Assembly: GCA_003161615.1 (NCBI GenBank)
Contig: PMOB01000016.1
Coordinates: forward strand, 1 to 64,000
Length of the DNA: 64,000 bases
Source: Actinomycetota bacterium
GTDB lineage: Bacteria; Actinomycetota; Thermoleophilia; Gaiellales; Gaiellaceae
Direction: 5' to 3'
In this document: positions 27,344 through 35,245 of the stretch, piece by piece
Layout: each line of letters opens with the position of its first letter
Position numbering within the stretch: the stretch's first letter is position 1
Position numbers and translations under genes: made by a program
The notes under the pieces: generated by a model
Seen by the model: the letters and a program-made list of their open reading frames with translations, nothing else
What the model was told of the DNA's origin: nothing
The model's database searches: none

Positions 27344-29257
27344 ATGAGCAGCAATAAGGGGTATCCCGATCACCATCACCGCAGGCGCAGCCGGTTCGAG
27401 CATCTCGACCGGCTGATTCCGCTTCTTGCGCTTGGCGTCATCGCGTACTTCGCGAGCCGGGCCACCGCCGAGCGTCGCGCCGCACAGCGGCAGCTCGCCG
27501 ATCTTCTCGCCGCCGCAGCGATCAACGCAGCACCGGTGGCGCCGAATGCGGAACCTGCGGAGCGCGGCAAGATCCGCACCGGCCTCAACCGTTTTGGGAC
27601 GACGAAGAAGTTCCTCGTCCTCGCGATGCTCGTAGCGCTCATCGCCTACGTGATGGGCGGCTCGACCTTCGCAACCTTCAGCGCAGAGACCGGCAACCCG
27701 GCCAGCACCGTCTCCTCCGGCACGCTGACGTTGAGCGACCAGGTCAACGCCGCGACGGTCTGCAACTCGTACGGGGCCAACTCGCAGGACAACTACAACG
27801 CCGCCTGCGACGCGATCCTCGCGCTGACGAACCAGGCGCCGGGCGCCACGGACACGAGCGGCACCTACATCGGCGGCTACGCCAAGGTGACGATCAAGAA
27901 CACCGGCTCGATCGACGCCTCGCTCTTCTCCCTCTTCGGGCCGTACGTAAACGGCGTTCTGAGCACCCAGGTGAATTCCGGCGCGATGGTCGGCACCGGC
28001 CAGACCGTGACGGGCTTCACGGTGTCGGCGCTCGAAGGTCCGGTCTCGACGAACGACAAGATCATCCTCAACTTCGGCGCGACGAACCAGGAGTTCTGCG
28101 CCGGCAGCAGCGTCGGCGCGAGCAATACCACGACGACGATCCCGATCTCGGGCGGCTACTCGGTCGCAGCAGGCACCAGCAACGCCTGCCCCGGCGCCTC
28201 CGGCGCGATCGCCGCCGGCACGACGTTCGCGGTGGGTACGCGCCTGAACGACACGAGCAGCGACACCACGCCGAGCAACACGGACTGCTACGACGTGAAG
28301 ACGACCACCTCCCCGGTCGTCGGCGCTACGAAGGGCACCGACCTCAACTTCAACCCGCTCACCGGCAATCCGTTCTGCAGCACCGCGCTGTTCTGGATCC
28401 AGGAGCAGTCGGTTGTCGGCGGCAACACCTACAACTACTGCTGGTTCGGACGCGGCTCCCCGTTCGGCGACCAGGGCGGCAACACCGAGGACTCGAACGG
28501 GCAGTGCCGCACGCCGACGCAGATGACGCTGTCCTCCAACGTGACCACCAGCGCGGCCACGACCACGACGCTCAACGGCGCGATCAACAACGTCACGACG
28601 GCAGTGGTCGTCAACAGCGGCGCGAGCTTCAGCAACGGCGACACGGTCGTGATCGATTCGGAGGAGATGACCATCGTCAGCGGCGGCGGCACGAACTCGT
28701 GGGTCGTCACCCGCGCCGTCAACGGCACGACCGCCGCGAGTCACTCCAACAGCGCGACGGTCACGAAGACGGCGGCCTTCAGCCTCAACGACGGCGGCAA
28801 CCTCCACGGCAACATCCGGACGAACGACCAGATCACCCTCGTGGAGAGCGGCTCGACGCTGACCTGCTACTCGACGGCCAACTACTACATCGCGGCGAGC
28901 TCGACGATCTCGGTCACTGGTTGCTACGGCGCGCCGAGCACGACCTTCGACGGCAGCGCGGCCGTGAAGGACACCACCGCTCTCACGGCCCTCAACGGCT
29001 CGAACCCGTCGAGCACGATCTCCAACTTCGACACGGCCCACTTGGCGACGGGCGCGATCTTCATGCCGCCGCTCACGGCCAACGGAACGGACAACCCGGC
29101 TGCGACGGTGCAGCTCGCGGCGCACGGCGACCCGAACAGCAAGGACATTCGGATCTTCTACGTCGGCGTCTACTTCCCGTCACCGGCGGGCACCAACCAG
29201 AACTACCTCCAGGGCCTGCTGTCGACGTTCGGGCTGAACTTCCACATCGACCAGTGA
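27344..29257 (+). CDS. SipW-tagged secreted protein 2, with long cytosolic leader and repeat module
   Basis: 637 residues. Unusual N-terminus: a basic His/Arg stretch (YPDHHHRRRSRFEHLDRL), a first hydrophobic helix (~24-38), an Ala-rich amphipathic linker, then a second hydrophobic helix (~88-105) followed by the SipW signature GGSTFATFSAETGNPASTVSSGTL in abbreviated form (~106-128). The body is a beta-rich extracellular domain with several Cys. One copy of the ~65-residue module (TTLNGAINNVTTAVVV ... GTTAASHSNSATV) lies at ~408-473. The end YLQGLLSTFGLNFHIDQ matches the shared C-terminal strand. The first helix plus linker, ahead of the signal helix, is odd and may be an anchoring or regulatory leader. 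The stop overlaps the next start (TGATG). Confidence 0.82.
   Translation: MSSNKGYPDHHHRRRSRFEHLDRLIPLLALGVIAYFASRATAERRAAQRQLADLLAAAAINAAPVAPNAEPAERGKIRTGLNRFGTTKKFLVLAMLVALIAYVMGGSTFATFSAETGNPASTVSSGTLTLSDQVNAATVCNSYGANSQDNYNAACDAILALTNQAPGATDTSGTYIGGYAKVTIKNTGSIDASLFSLFGPYVNGVLSTQVNSGAMVGTGQTVTGFTVSALEGPVSTNDKIILNFGATNQEFCAGSSVGASNTTTTIPISGGYSVAAGTSNACPGASGAIAAGTTFAVGTRLNDTSSDTTPSNTDCYDVKTTTSPVVGATKGTDLNFNPLTGNPFCSTALFWIQEQSVVGGNTYNYCWFGRGSPFGDQGGNTEDSNGQCRTPTQMTLSSNVTTSAATTTTLNGAINNVTTAVVVNSGASFSNGDTVVIDSEEMTIVSGGGTNSWVVTRAVNGTTAASHSNSATVTKTAAFSLNDGGNLHGNIRTNDQITLVESGSTLTCYSTANYYIAASSTISVTGCYGAPSTTFDGSAAVKDTTALTALNGSNPSSTISNFDTAHLATGAIFMPPLTANGTDNPAATVQLAAHGDPNSKDIRIFYVGVYFPSPAGTNQNYLQGLLSTFGLNFHIDQ
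28565..28762 (+). repeat. shared module copy (fibre gene 2)
   Basis: Coding repeat of 66 codons: T-L-N-G-A ... F-x-x-G-x-x-V-I-D-x-E-x-M ... W-V-V-T-R-A-V-N-G-T-x-A-A-S-H. It is closely similar at DNA level to 29965-30162 in the next gene, including the run ctcaacggcgcgatcaacaa and the run atcgtcagcggcggcggcac. Confidence 0.8.
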
Positions 29258-30945
29258 TGACCGGCGGAACGTCCTCCACCCGGAGCCGCCGCCGGGTAAA
29301 GCTCGTGCTCGTTTCCGTGCTGGCGGTCGGCGCGATCGCCTCGGTGAGCGCGCGCGGCGTCTACGCGCTTCTCAACGGTCAGACCGGCAACGCGGGCTCG
29401 AGCATCGCGACCGGCACGCTCACGCTCGAGAACACACAGTCGCTGGGAAGCGGCACCTCGACGACGCTGAGCGCGAAGGTCGGCGTGACGACGCTGAACG
29501 GAGCCTTGAGCGCGGCGACGACGTCGGTCATCGTCACCGCGAACAGTTCCTTCCCGGGCAGCGGCAACTACACGATCATCGTCGACAACGAGGAGATGAC
29601 CGTGACCGCCGGCCAGGGCACCAACACCTGGACGGTCACCCGCGGCGTCAACGGAACGCAGGCCGCGAGCCACTCCTCGAGCGCGAACGTCTACCAGGCG
29701 AGCGTCGGCGTCTCGTCCGCGACCGGCTTCCCGAGCACTGGCGACTACACCGTTCTCGTAGACAGCGAGAAGATGATGGTCACCGGCGGCCAGGGCACGA
29801 CCACGTGGACGGTCACGCGCGGAGTCGACGGCACGACAGTCGCCAGCCACGCTTCTGCCGCCACGATCGGGACGACGACCTGCAAGACGATCAACGGCAC
29901 GAGCAACGTCAACAACTCGTGCGACTCGGTGCTCACGTTCTCGCCGGCGGCGATCGCCGTCCAGACGACCCTCAACGGCGCGATCAACAACAGCACGACG
30001 TCGATCACCGTCACGAGCGGCACGGGCTTCTCGAACGGCCAGATCGTGGTGATCGACGCCGAGGCGATGTCGATCGTCAGCGGCGGCGGCACGACCTCGT
30101 GGACGGTGACGCGCGCAGTCGACGGCACTACGGCGGCGAGCCACTCCAACGCCGCCTTCGTCTCTCACCAGACGCTCGGAGAGGCCTATCCGGGCATGCC
30201 GGTCACGACGCCGGTGACGATCAAGGACAGCGGCTCCATCGACGTCAAGGATCTCGAGGTCTACATGCCGGTCTGCCTGCGCGGGATTACGGCGGACGCG
30301 CCGTTCGCACCCTCCACCCCGGCTGCGCCGAGCTTCAGCGGCGCGTCGACGACCGGCGGGCATCTCGCCGGCGGTACGACCTACTACTACGAGGTCACCG
30401 CGGTCGTCGGCGGCACGGAATCCGTCGCCGGAGCCGAGGCGAGCTACACGCCGCCGCTCGGAACGAACACGAACCAGATCGCGCTCTCCTGGGCGGCGGT
30501 GACCGGAGCGAGCTCGTACAAGGTCTATCGCGCGACGACCGAGGGAAGCGAGGCATTGCTCGCGAGCGGGATCGGGACGACGTCGTACACCGACAACTCC
30601 GCGACGAGCCCCTCGGGCTCTCCCCCCTCCGGCACCGGCTCCGGCGACCCGTGCGTGACGGGCAACGGCGGCCTCTACATCCAGGAGACGAACTCGAGCG
30701 GCACCGCCACGGCGTGCTTCTATCCGAACACGAACCCGACGTGCACGTTCGACGGCACGATTGACCTCGGGCTCTTCGCCAGCTCCTTCAACACGCTCGG
30801 CCAGTCGCTCGATCTCGGCTCCGGGCCGACCGCGACGAACACGCGCTACTTCACGGTCGGGCTCGAGCTCCCGAGCGGCGCCGGCAACTCGCTGCAGGGA
30901 ACGGAAGCCCTCTTCACCCTTAATTGGTACGCCCAGCAGAGCTGA
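29257..30945 (+). CDS. SipW-tagged secreted protein 3 with three modules and an FN3-like domain
   Basis: 562 residues from the ATG at 29257-29259, which overlaps the previous stop (TGATG); the frame upstream is open but lies antisense-like over gene 2. Basic leader RSRRRVKLVLVSVLAVGAIA, then a degenerate SipW signature RGVYALLNGQTGNAGSS and IATGTLTLE. Three successive ~60-residue modules (codons at 29488-29697, 29698-29868, 29965-30162), then a fibronectin-III-like domain (~350-455: TYYYEVTAVVGGTESVAG ... ISWAAV-type strand, YKVYRAT), then the shared end NSLQGTEALFTLNWYAQQ. The pattern suggests a fibre-associated adhesin or tip protein; inference. Confidence 0.82.
   Translation: MTGGTSSTRSRRRVKLVLVSVLAVGAIASVSARGVYALLNGQTGNAGSSIATGTLTLENTQSLGSGTSTTLSAKVGVTTLNGALSAATTSVIVTANSSFPGSGNYTIIVDNEEMTVTAGQGTNTWTVTRGVNGTQAASHSSSANVYQASVGVSSATGFPSTGDYTVLVDSEKMMVTGGQGTTTWTVTRGVDGTTVASHASAATIGTTTCKTINGTSNVNNSCDSVLTFSPAAIAVQTTLNGAINNSTTSITVTSGTGFSNGQIVVIDAEAMSIVSGGGTTSWTVTRAVDGTTAASHSNAAFVSHQTLGEAYPGMPVTTPVTIKDSGSIDVKDLEVYMPVCLRGITADAPFAPSTPAAPSFSGASTTGGHLAGGTTYYYEVTAVVGGTESVAGAEASYTPPLGTNTNQIALSWAAVTGASSYKVYRATTEGSEALLASGIGTTSYTDNSATSPSGSPPSGTGSGDPCVTGNGGLYIQETNSSGTATACFYPNTNPTCTFDGTIDLGLFASSFNTLGQSLDLGSGPTATNTRYFTVGLELPSGAGNSLQGTEALFTLNWYAQQS
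29488..30162 (+). repeat. three copies of the shared module (fibre gene 3)
   Basis: Copies at 29488-29697, 29698-29868 and 29965-30162. Common core: x-x-G-F-P-x-x-G-x-Y-x-x-x-V-D-x-E-x-M-x-V-T-x-G-Q-G-T-x-T-W-T-V-T-R-G-V-x-G-T. Copy three resembles the single copy of gene 2 more than its own neighbours, suggesting exchange between genes. Confidence 0.8.
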
Positions 30946-30970
30946 GAAAGGGAGACAGGACTAGTCAACG

Positions 30971-31573
30971 ATGAGCGGAACTGGTATGGAAGCTGTGATG
31001 GAGCCGCCCGTCGTTACTCCCGAGCAGGTCGACGCACGCCCTGGCAGTGCCGGCTGGCGCTGGACAAAGCGCCTCGTCGGCGGTCTCGTGATCCTCGTGG
31101 TCTCCGTGATCGTGCTTGGCCTCGCGGCGATCACGATCGGCCCGCGCCTCTTCTCGTACCAGGCTCTCGTCGTGCGGTCGGGCTCGATGGCGCCGACGAT
31201 TCCGACCGGCTCGATCGTCTTCTACCGGCCGATCGCGGCCGCCGACGTCAAGGTCCGCGACATCATCGTCTTCTCCGAGCCGGGGCAGCCGAACGTGAAG
31301 GTCACCCACCGCGTGGTGTCGATCGGCAACAGCCCGACCGGCAAGTACTTCATCACCCAAGGTGACGCGAACGGCGGCCCGGACCAGTGGCACATCCCGG
31401 CGGTCGGAACCGGCTGGAAGGCCGTCTTCCATGTGCCATACGTCGGTTACATCCTCTTCGACATCCAGTCGACCTACGGACGTCTGCTCTTGCTTCTCGT
31501 ACCTGCGGCGATTCTCGCTCTGATCACGCTCTGGGAGATCTGGGAGGGCCGGCGCCAGAGCGCGGCGACCTGA
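30971..31573 (+). CDS. sipW: signal peptidase I, SipW/ER type (Ser/His)
   Basis: 200-residue membrane peptidase with one N-terminal helix (~33-57) and one C-terminal helix (~170-190). Nucleophile Ser72 is in VVRSGSMAPTIPTGS. The general base position is His113 in VKVTHRVVSIG instead of the Lys of ordinary bacterial signal peptidase I, and ITQGDANGGPD is the ER-type box with its Asp. This Ser/His form is the SipW class that processes TasA/camelysin-like proteins in Bacillus. It lies inside the run of four SipW-tagged genes, so it is very probably their dedicated peptidase. An AAGGGAG sits 16 bases before the ATG, rather far; another ATG is at 30986. Confidence 0.92.
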   Translation: MSGTGMEAVMEPPVVTPEQVDARPGSAGWRWTKRLVGGLVILVVSVIVLGLAAITIGPRLFSYQALVVRSGSMAPTIPTGSIVFYRPIAAADVKVRDIIVFSEPGQPNVKVTHRVVSIGNSPTGKYFITQGDANGGPDQWHIPAVGTGWKAVFHVPYVGYILFDIQSTYGRLLLLLVPAAILALITLWEIWEGRRQSAAT

Positions 31574-31574
31574 G

Positions 31575-33176
31575 GTGAACGCTCGCAGGCGCCCTTGGTG
31601 GCGCTCCACGTACGTCGTCCTCGCAGCGGCCGTCCTCTTCGCCTCCGGCGCCGTCGTCGTCGGCAGCACGCTCGCGAACTTCACGACGGAGACCGACAAC
31701 GGCACGTCGACCTTCCCGGGCGGCTTTGTCGGCGCCGCCTCGAGCCTGACCGACACGCCGAGCGGCTACGACGCAAGTCTTGCCTGGACGGCGGGCACGC
31801 ACGGGCCGGTCACCGGCCAGCAGCTCTACTCCCTGGACAACGGCTCGAGCTCCTCCTGCCCGGCGAGCGGCTACTCGCTCGTCGCGAACATGGCCTCGGC
31901 GAGCACCAATAGCTATACCGCCTCGAACCCGGCCAGCACGACGCTGACGGACAAGGTCGGCGTGACGACGCTCGGCACAGCCCTCCCGGCGCCGACCACG
32001 ATCAACATGGCCGGCGGCTTCAGCAACGTCGCAACATCGCTGACGGTCACGAGCACCACCGGCATGCCGGCCGCCCCCTTCGAGATTCAGGTCGACACCG
32101 GCGCGAACCTCGAGGACATGCACGTCACTGCCAAGGCCGGCAACGTCCTCACGGTGACCCGCGGCCAAGACGGCACCAGCGCGGTGGCCCACGCGAACGG
32201 AGTGAGCGTGAACGTCGCGACGGTCAAGCCGACCGCAGCAACGACGTTCCCGTCGTCGAACGGCTACACGTTCCAGATCGGCTCGGAGGACATGGTTGTC
32301 CTCTCGGGGGCCGGGACGACCACGTGGATCGTGACGCGCGGCGCGCTGAGCACCACCATCGCGACGCACGCTGCGGCCGCGCCGCTCAACCAGATCAGCG
32401 TCCCGGTCGCAAATGCGACCGGCTTTCCCCAGAGCGGCAACTTCACGATCCTCGTCGACTCCGAGCAGATGACCGTCACGAGCGGCCAGGGCACCGGCGC
32501 CCAGACGTTCATCGTGACGCGCGCGGCGAACAGTACGACGGCCGCCGCTCACGCGTCCGGCGCACACGTGTTCCAGACAACCGATCCGATCAACGGCCAC
32601 TACTACTGCTACGAGATGGTCAGCACGTCGGCGACGAACTGGACTGCGACGGCGAGCTTCCCCGCCACGCAGGTGGGCCTCGTCGTCCAGAGCATCACGC
32701 TCGCCAACGGCGGCGGCGGCACTGCAGGTCACATCGACACGGGCGACACGATCACGATCGTCTTCAACCAGGCGCCGACCGGGATCACCACCGGCTCCGG
32801 GCGCAGCGTCTGCCTCGTCGACACCGTGAGCCCGGCGAAGATCGTCCTCGGCGACACCGGAGGCTGCGCGGGAGCGGGCGACGCCAACGACACCGGCGTG
32901 ATCAGCGGTCTCACGATGGCCGGCGGCGGAATGGCAGGAGCCAACGCCATCGTCAACTGCAGCACCAGCACGTTCTCGATCACGAGCTCGACGCTGACAA
33001 TCACGGTCGGCGGTGCAGGAGCGTGCGCTGCCGGATCCGGAACCCCGGTGACCGACAGCGGCAGCGGCACGTACACGCCCGCCTCGACGATCAAGTCGTC
33101 GGCCACCACCGACCAGGCGCTGGTCTGCACGAACGCGACCTACAGCTGCCTGCTGACGACGACCGGCACCTCCTAG
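31575..33176 (+). CDS. SipW-tagged secreted protein 4 with divergent modules
   Basis: 533 residues from GTG 31575-31577, one base after the signal peptidase stop. Leader RRRPWWRSTYVVLAAAVLFASG, then the tag GSTLANFTTETDNGTSTFPGG (split here, ~30-50). A segment resembling an Ig/FN3 strand pair (GYDASLAWTAGTHGPVTGQQ ~65) is followed by three diverged modules (~130-334) and a Gly/Thr-rich C-terminal domain with several Cys (CLVDT, GGCAG, NCSTST, GACAAGS, CTNATYSCLL). It lacks the QGxxATFxLxW C-terminal strand of the other tagged proteins, so it may be a non-polymerising partner or cap. Inference only. Confidence 0.8.
   Translation: MNARRRPWWRSTYVVLAAAVLFASGAVVVGSTLANFTTETDNGTSTFPGGFVGAASSLTDTPSGYDASLAWTAGTHGPVTGQQLYSLDNGSSSSCPASGYSLVANMASASTNSYTASNPASTTLTDKVGVTTLGTALPAPTTINMAGGFSNVATSLTVTSTTGMPAAPFEIQVDTGANLEDMHVTAKAGNVLTVTRGQDGTSAVAHANGVSVNVATVKPTAATTFPSSNGYTFQIGSEDMVVLSGAGTTTWIVTRGALSTTIATHAAAAPLNQISVPVANATGFPQSGNFTILVDSEQMTVTSGQGTGAQTFIVTRAANSTTAAAHASGAHVFQTTDPINGHYYCYEMVSTSATNWTATASFPATQVGLVVQSITLANGGGGTAGHIDTGDTITIVFNQAPTGITTGSGRSVCLVDTVSPAKIVLGDTGGCAGAGDANDTGVISGLTMAGGGMAGANAIVNCSTSTFSITSSTLTITVGGAGACAAGSGTPVTDSGSGTYTPASTIKSSATTDQALVCTNATYSCLLTTTGTS
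31965..32577 (+). repeat. three diverged module copies (fibre gene 4)
   Basis: Three units sharing the VDxExM / VTRG / AHAxGA core with the modules of genes 2 and 3 (for example FTILVDSEQMTVTSGQGT and FIVTRAANSTTAAAHASGA), but with lower mutual similarity. The unit is therefore shared by three neighbouring genes. Confidence 0.7.
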
Positions 33177-33185
33177 GGCGGCGCG

Positions 33186-34142
33186 GTGTCCCTCGCCGAG
33201 CGCCCGATCCATGGGGAGCGTCCCGCCGCACCGCGGGAGCCTCTGTACCGGCGGAGGGAGTTGCACCTCGTCATCGGCGTGATCGTCGCCGCGCTGACCG
33301 TCGCCTTCGCCTCGCAGCGCGCCACCGACGGCGCGCGCGCTGTCCTCGACAACCGGCTCCTCCACGCCGGCGCAGGCGCGGACGCGGGGATCGTGGATGT
33401 CGAGTCCTTGCAGCTCTCCGCCGTCCGCTCGATCGCCTTCACCCCGGGAGTGGCGACCGACCTCGCCGCGCTCGACGGGCCTGCGCTGAACAAGCTCGTC
33501 GCCCCCTTGCAGGCGAACTCGACCGTGCCGATGGTGGACATGGTGGTTCCGGACGGACGCGTTCTCCTCGCGGTGCGCTCGAAGGGCGCCCCTCTGCCCG
33601 TGCGCACGCACAAGGGTGTGAAGGCGCTCGCCTGGGCGTTCTCCCACGCGCACGGCCCGCGCGGCGGCCGCCTGAGCCAGATCGTCGTCTTCAAGCGTGG
33701 TGGCGCGACCCTCGTCACGGTCAGCCCGGTCATGTCGCGCGGCAAGGCGGTCGGCGCAGTGATGGCGATGACACCGCTCGCGAACGTCCTCGGCCGGCTC
33801 TCGCAGGAGGTCTGGTCCGATCTGACCGTCTACAACTCCGACGGCGCCCCGGTCGTCACGACCGGGGACTTCACACCGAAGCCGCTGTCGAGCGCGGACG
33901 CGAAGACGCTCATCGCGGGCGGCGCGGTCGAGACGCGCTACGTCTACGCGGATCACCGTGAGAAGCTCGGCCGTCTGATCGTCGACCACACAGCTCAGGC
34001 CGTGCTCGGCGTCTCCCTCGAGGACGACTCGAACGTCGTCGGACGGATGGTGGCGCTCTACGCCGTGATCGGCCTGATCTGCACCGTGCTCATCCTCGCG
34101 ACCTTCTGGGCGCGGGTCGTCCACTCACGCCGGGTGGAATGA
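33186..34142 (+). CDS. two-helix membrane protein with large external (Cache-like) domain
   Basis: 318 residues, GTG start, cytosolic leader ~27 residues, helix 1 ~28-44 (HLVIGVIVAALTVAFAS), external domain ~45-285, helix 2 ~288-310, then a tail of only ~8 residues. The external part has the feel of a double-Cache sensor: MVDMVVPDGRVLLAVRSKG, LVTVSPVMSRGKAVGAVMAMTPL, DLTVYNSDGAPVVTTGDF. Such domains normally feed a kinase, cyclase or HAMP module; none follows here. It overlaps the next gene by 4 bases (ATGA) and is probably co-transcribed with the fibre genes, so it could be an assembly-site receptor. Function unknown. Confidence 0.75.
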   Translation: MSLAERPIHGERPAAPREPLYRRRELHLVIGVIVAALTVAFASQRATDGARAVLDNRLLHAGAGADAGIVDVESLQLSAVRSIAFTPGVATDLAALDGPALNKLVAPLQANSTVPMVDMVVPDGRVLLAVRSKGAPLPVRTHKGVKALAWAFSHAHGPRGGRLSQIVVFKRGGATLVTVSPVMSRGKAVGAVMAMTPLANVLGRLSQEVWSDLTVYNSDGAPVVTTGDFTPKPLSSADAKTLIAGGAVETRYVYADHREKLGRLIVDHTAQAVLGVSLEDDSNVVGRMVALYAVIGLICTVLILATFWARVVHSRRVE

Positions 34143-35146
34143 ACAGGCTGCGCGCACTCCTCCTCGTCGGGCTTCTCGTCGCTCTCGCAGCGACGTCGGC
34201 GGCGAGCGGCCAGAAGACGGAGCCCGTCCTCCGTCGGCCGAACCCGCTCTTCGTCAGCCTCGGCCTCGACTACGTAAACCCGATCCCGGCGCCGGGCGGC
34301 GGCTTCGCGATGTTCGACCCCGAGCAGCGGGCGGCGATCAGCGCGTCCGTCCGCGACCTCAAGTTTCTCGAGTATGAGCGCCGAGACGACCTCGGCGGCT
34401 TCATCCCCGCACCGCTCGGCTGGCTGGCTACCGGCAGCTGCCGGCCCAAGGTCAACCTGAGTAATAGACCGTGCCCCGGCATAACGCTCTTGGGCGGCGG
34501 TGGGCCGACGGAGATCACGCTGTACTCACACAACAAGGTCAGCGGCAAGATCGACAGCTTCACCTGGAAGAAGCACCACATCGGCCCGCCTGGACCACCT
34601 TGCACGCCCTATCCCGCTTGCACGCTCATCGCCCCCGGTGGCCCGTTCCCGAACAACGTGCCGGTGCCGTCGGCGAACGGCGGCTTCGGCGGTAATAGCC
34701 CGCCTCCGAAGAAGCCGAAACCGCCGGTGACCGTCGGCCCCAAGGGCGACTGCGGCACGCCCGGTATCTCGATCGTCAGCAACCTCCCGCACTGCCAGAT
34801 CTACGTCGTCAACCAGGAGCCGGGCGACGGGACGTTCGAGAAGATGACGATCACCAACACGACGAACGTCAAGTACTTCCTCTCGCTCAAAGCGACGGGG
34901 ACGCCGAACAGGCTGTGGGACGACCTCGAGATGGGCATCTGGGAAGAGGGCACTCCCGCACCGACGCCGCTGCCGCCACTCCGTTTCTGGACGCAGCAGT
35001 TCAACAACCTGCTCACACTCGACCCCGGCCAGGTCGTCCACTACCGGATCGAGCTGTTCCTCCCGCTGACCGCCGGGAACGGCGACCAGCATCTGCCGGC
35101 GATCATCGACTTCAACTGGCACGCAGTCCAGAAGCCGTCCGGCTGA
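34139..35146 (+). CDS. secreted protein with TasA-like C-terminal domain, unknown
   Basis: 335 residues with an ordinary Sec signal peptide (MNRLRALLLVGLLVALAATS, cleavage near ASG), without the SipW tag. N-terminal domain ~30-150 unrecognised; a Pro/Lys linker (SPPPKKPKPPVTVGPKG ~190); then ~205-335 resembles the second half of the TasA/camelysin fold: KMTITNTTNVKYFLSLKATG, DPGQVVHYRIELFLPLTAG and the final strand IDFNWHAVQ. It may act as a chain starter or anchor for fibres made of the tagged proteins; this is inference from position and the shared strand. Confidence 0.75.
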   Translation: MNRLRALLLVGLLVALAATSAASGQKTEPVLRRPNPLFVSLGLDYVNPIPAPGGGFAMFDPEQRAAISASVRDLKFLEYERRDDLGGFIPAPLGWLATGSCRPKVNLSNRPCPGITLLGGGGPTEITLYSHNKVSGKIDSFTWKKHHIGPPGPPCTPYPACTLIAPGGPFPNNVPVPSANGGFGGNSPPPKKPKPPVTVGPKGDCGTPGISIVSNLPHCQIYVVNQEPGDGTFEKMTITNTTNVKYFLSLKATGTPNRLWDDLEMGIWEEGTPAPTPLPPLRFWTQQFNNLLTLDPGQVVHYRIELFLPLTAGNGDQHLPAIIDFNWHAVQKPSG

Positions 35147-35169
35147 GCCGTTTCGCCTCGATCACCCGA

Positions 35170-35201
35170 TAGGGGGATTTTTCGCCCACCCCCCTTCGGG
35201 G
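35170..35201. promoter_or_regulatory. TAGGGGGAT element and C-rich hairpin before the giant Ig protein
   Basis: TAGGGGGAT (35170-35178) is the exact reverse complement of the right arm at 25943-25951. A second, weaker arm ACCCCCCTT follows at 35188-35196, and CCCC-TTC-GGGG (35191-35201) can fold. It lies in the 99-base gap before the 35246 gene; TATATCT just downstream (35203-35209) could be a -10. No good ribosome site precedes the ATG. Confidence 0.35.
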
Positions 35202-35245
35202 CTATATCTCGGTAGGGGCGCGGCTCGTACGCTGCCTTTACCCTG

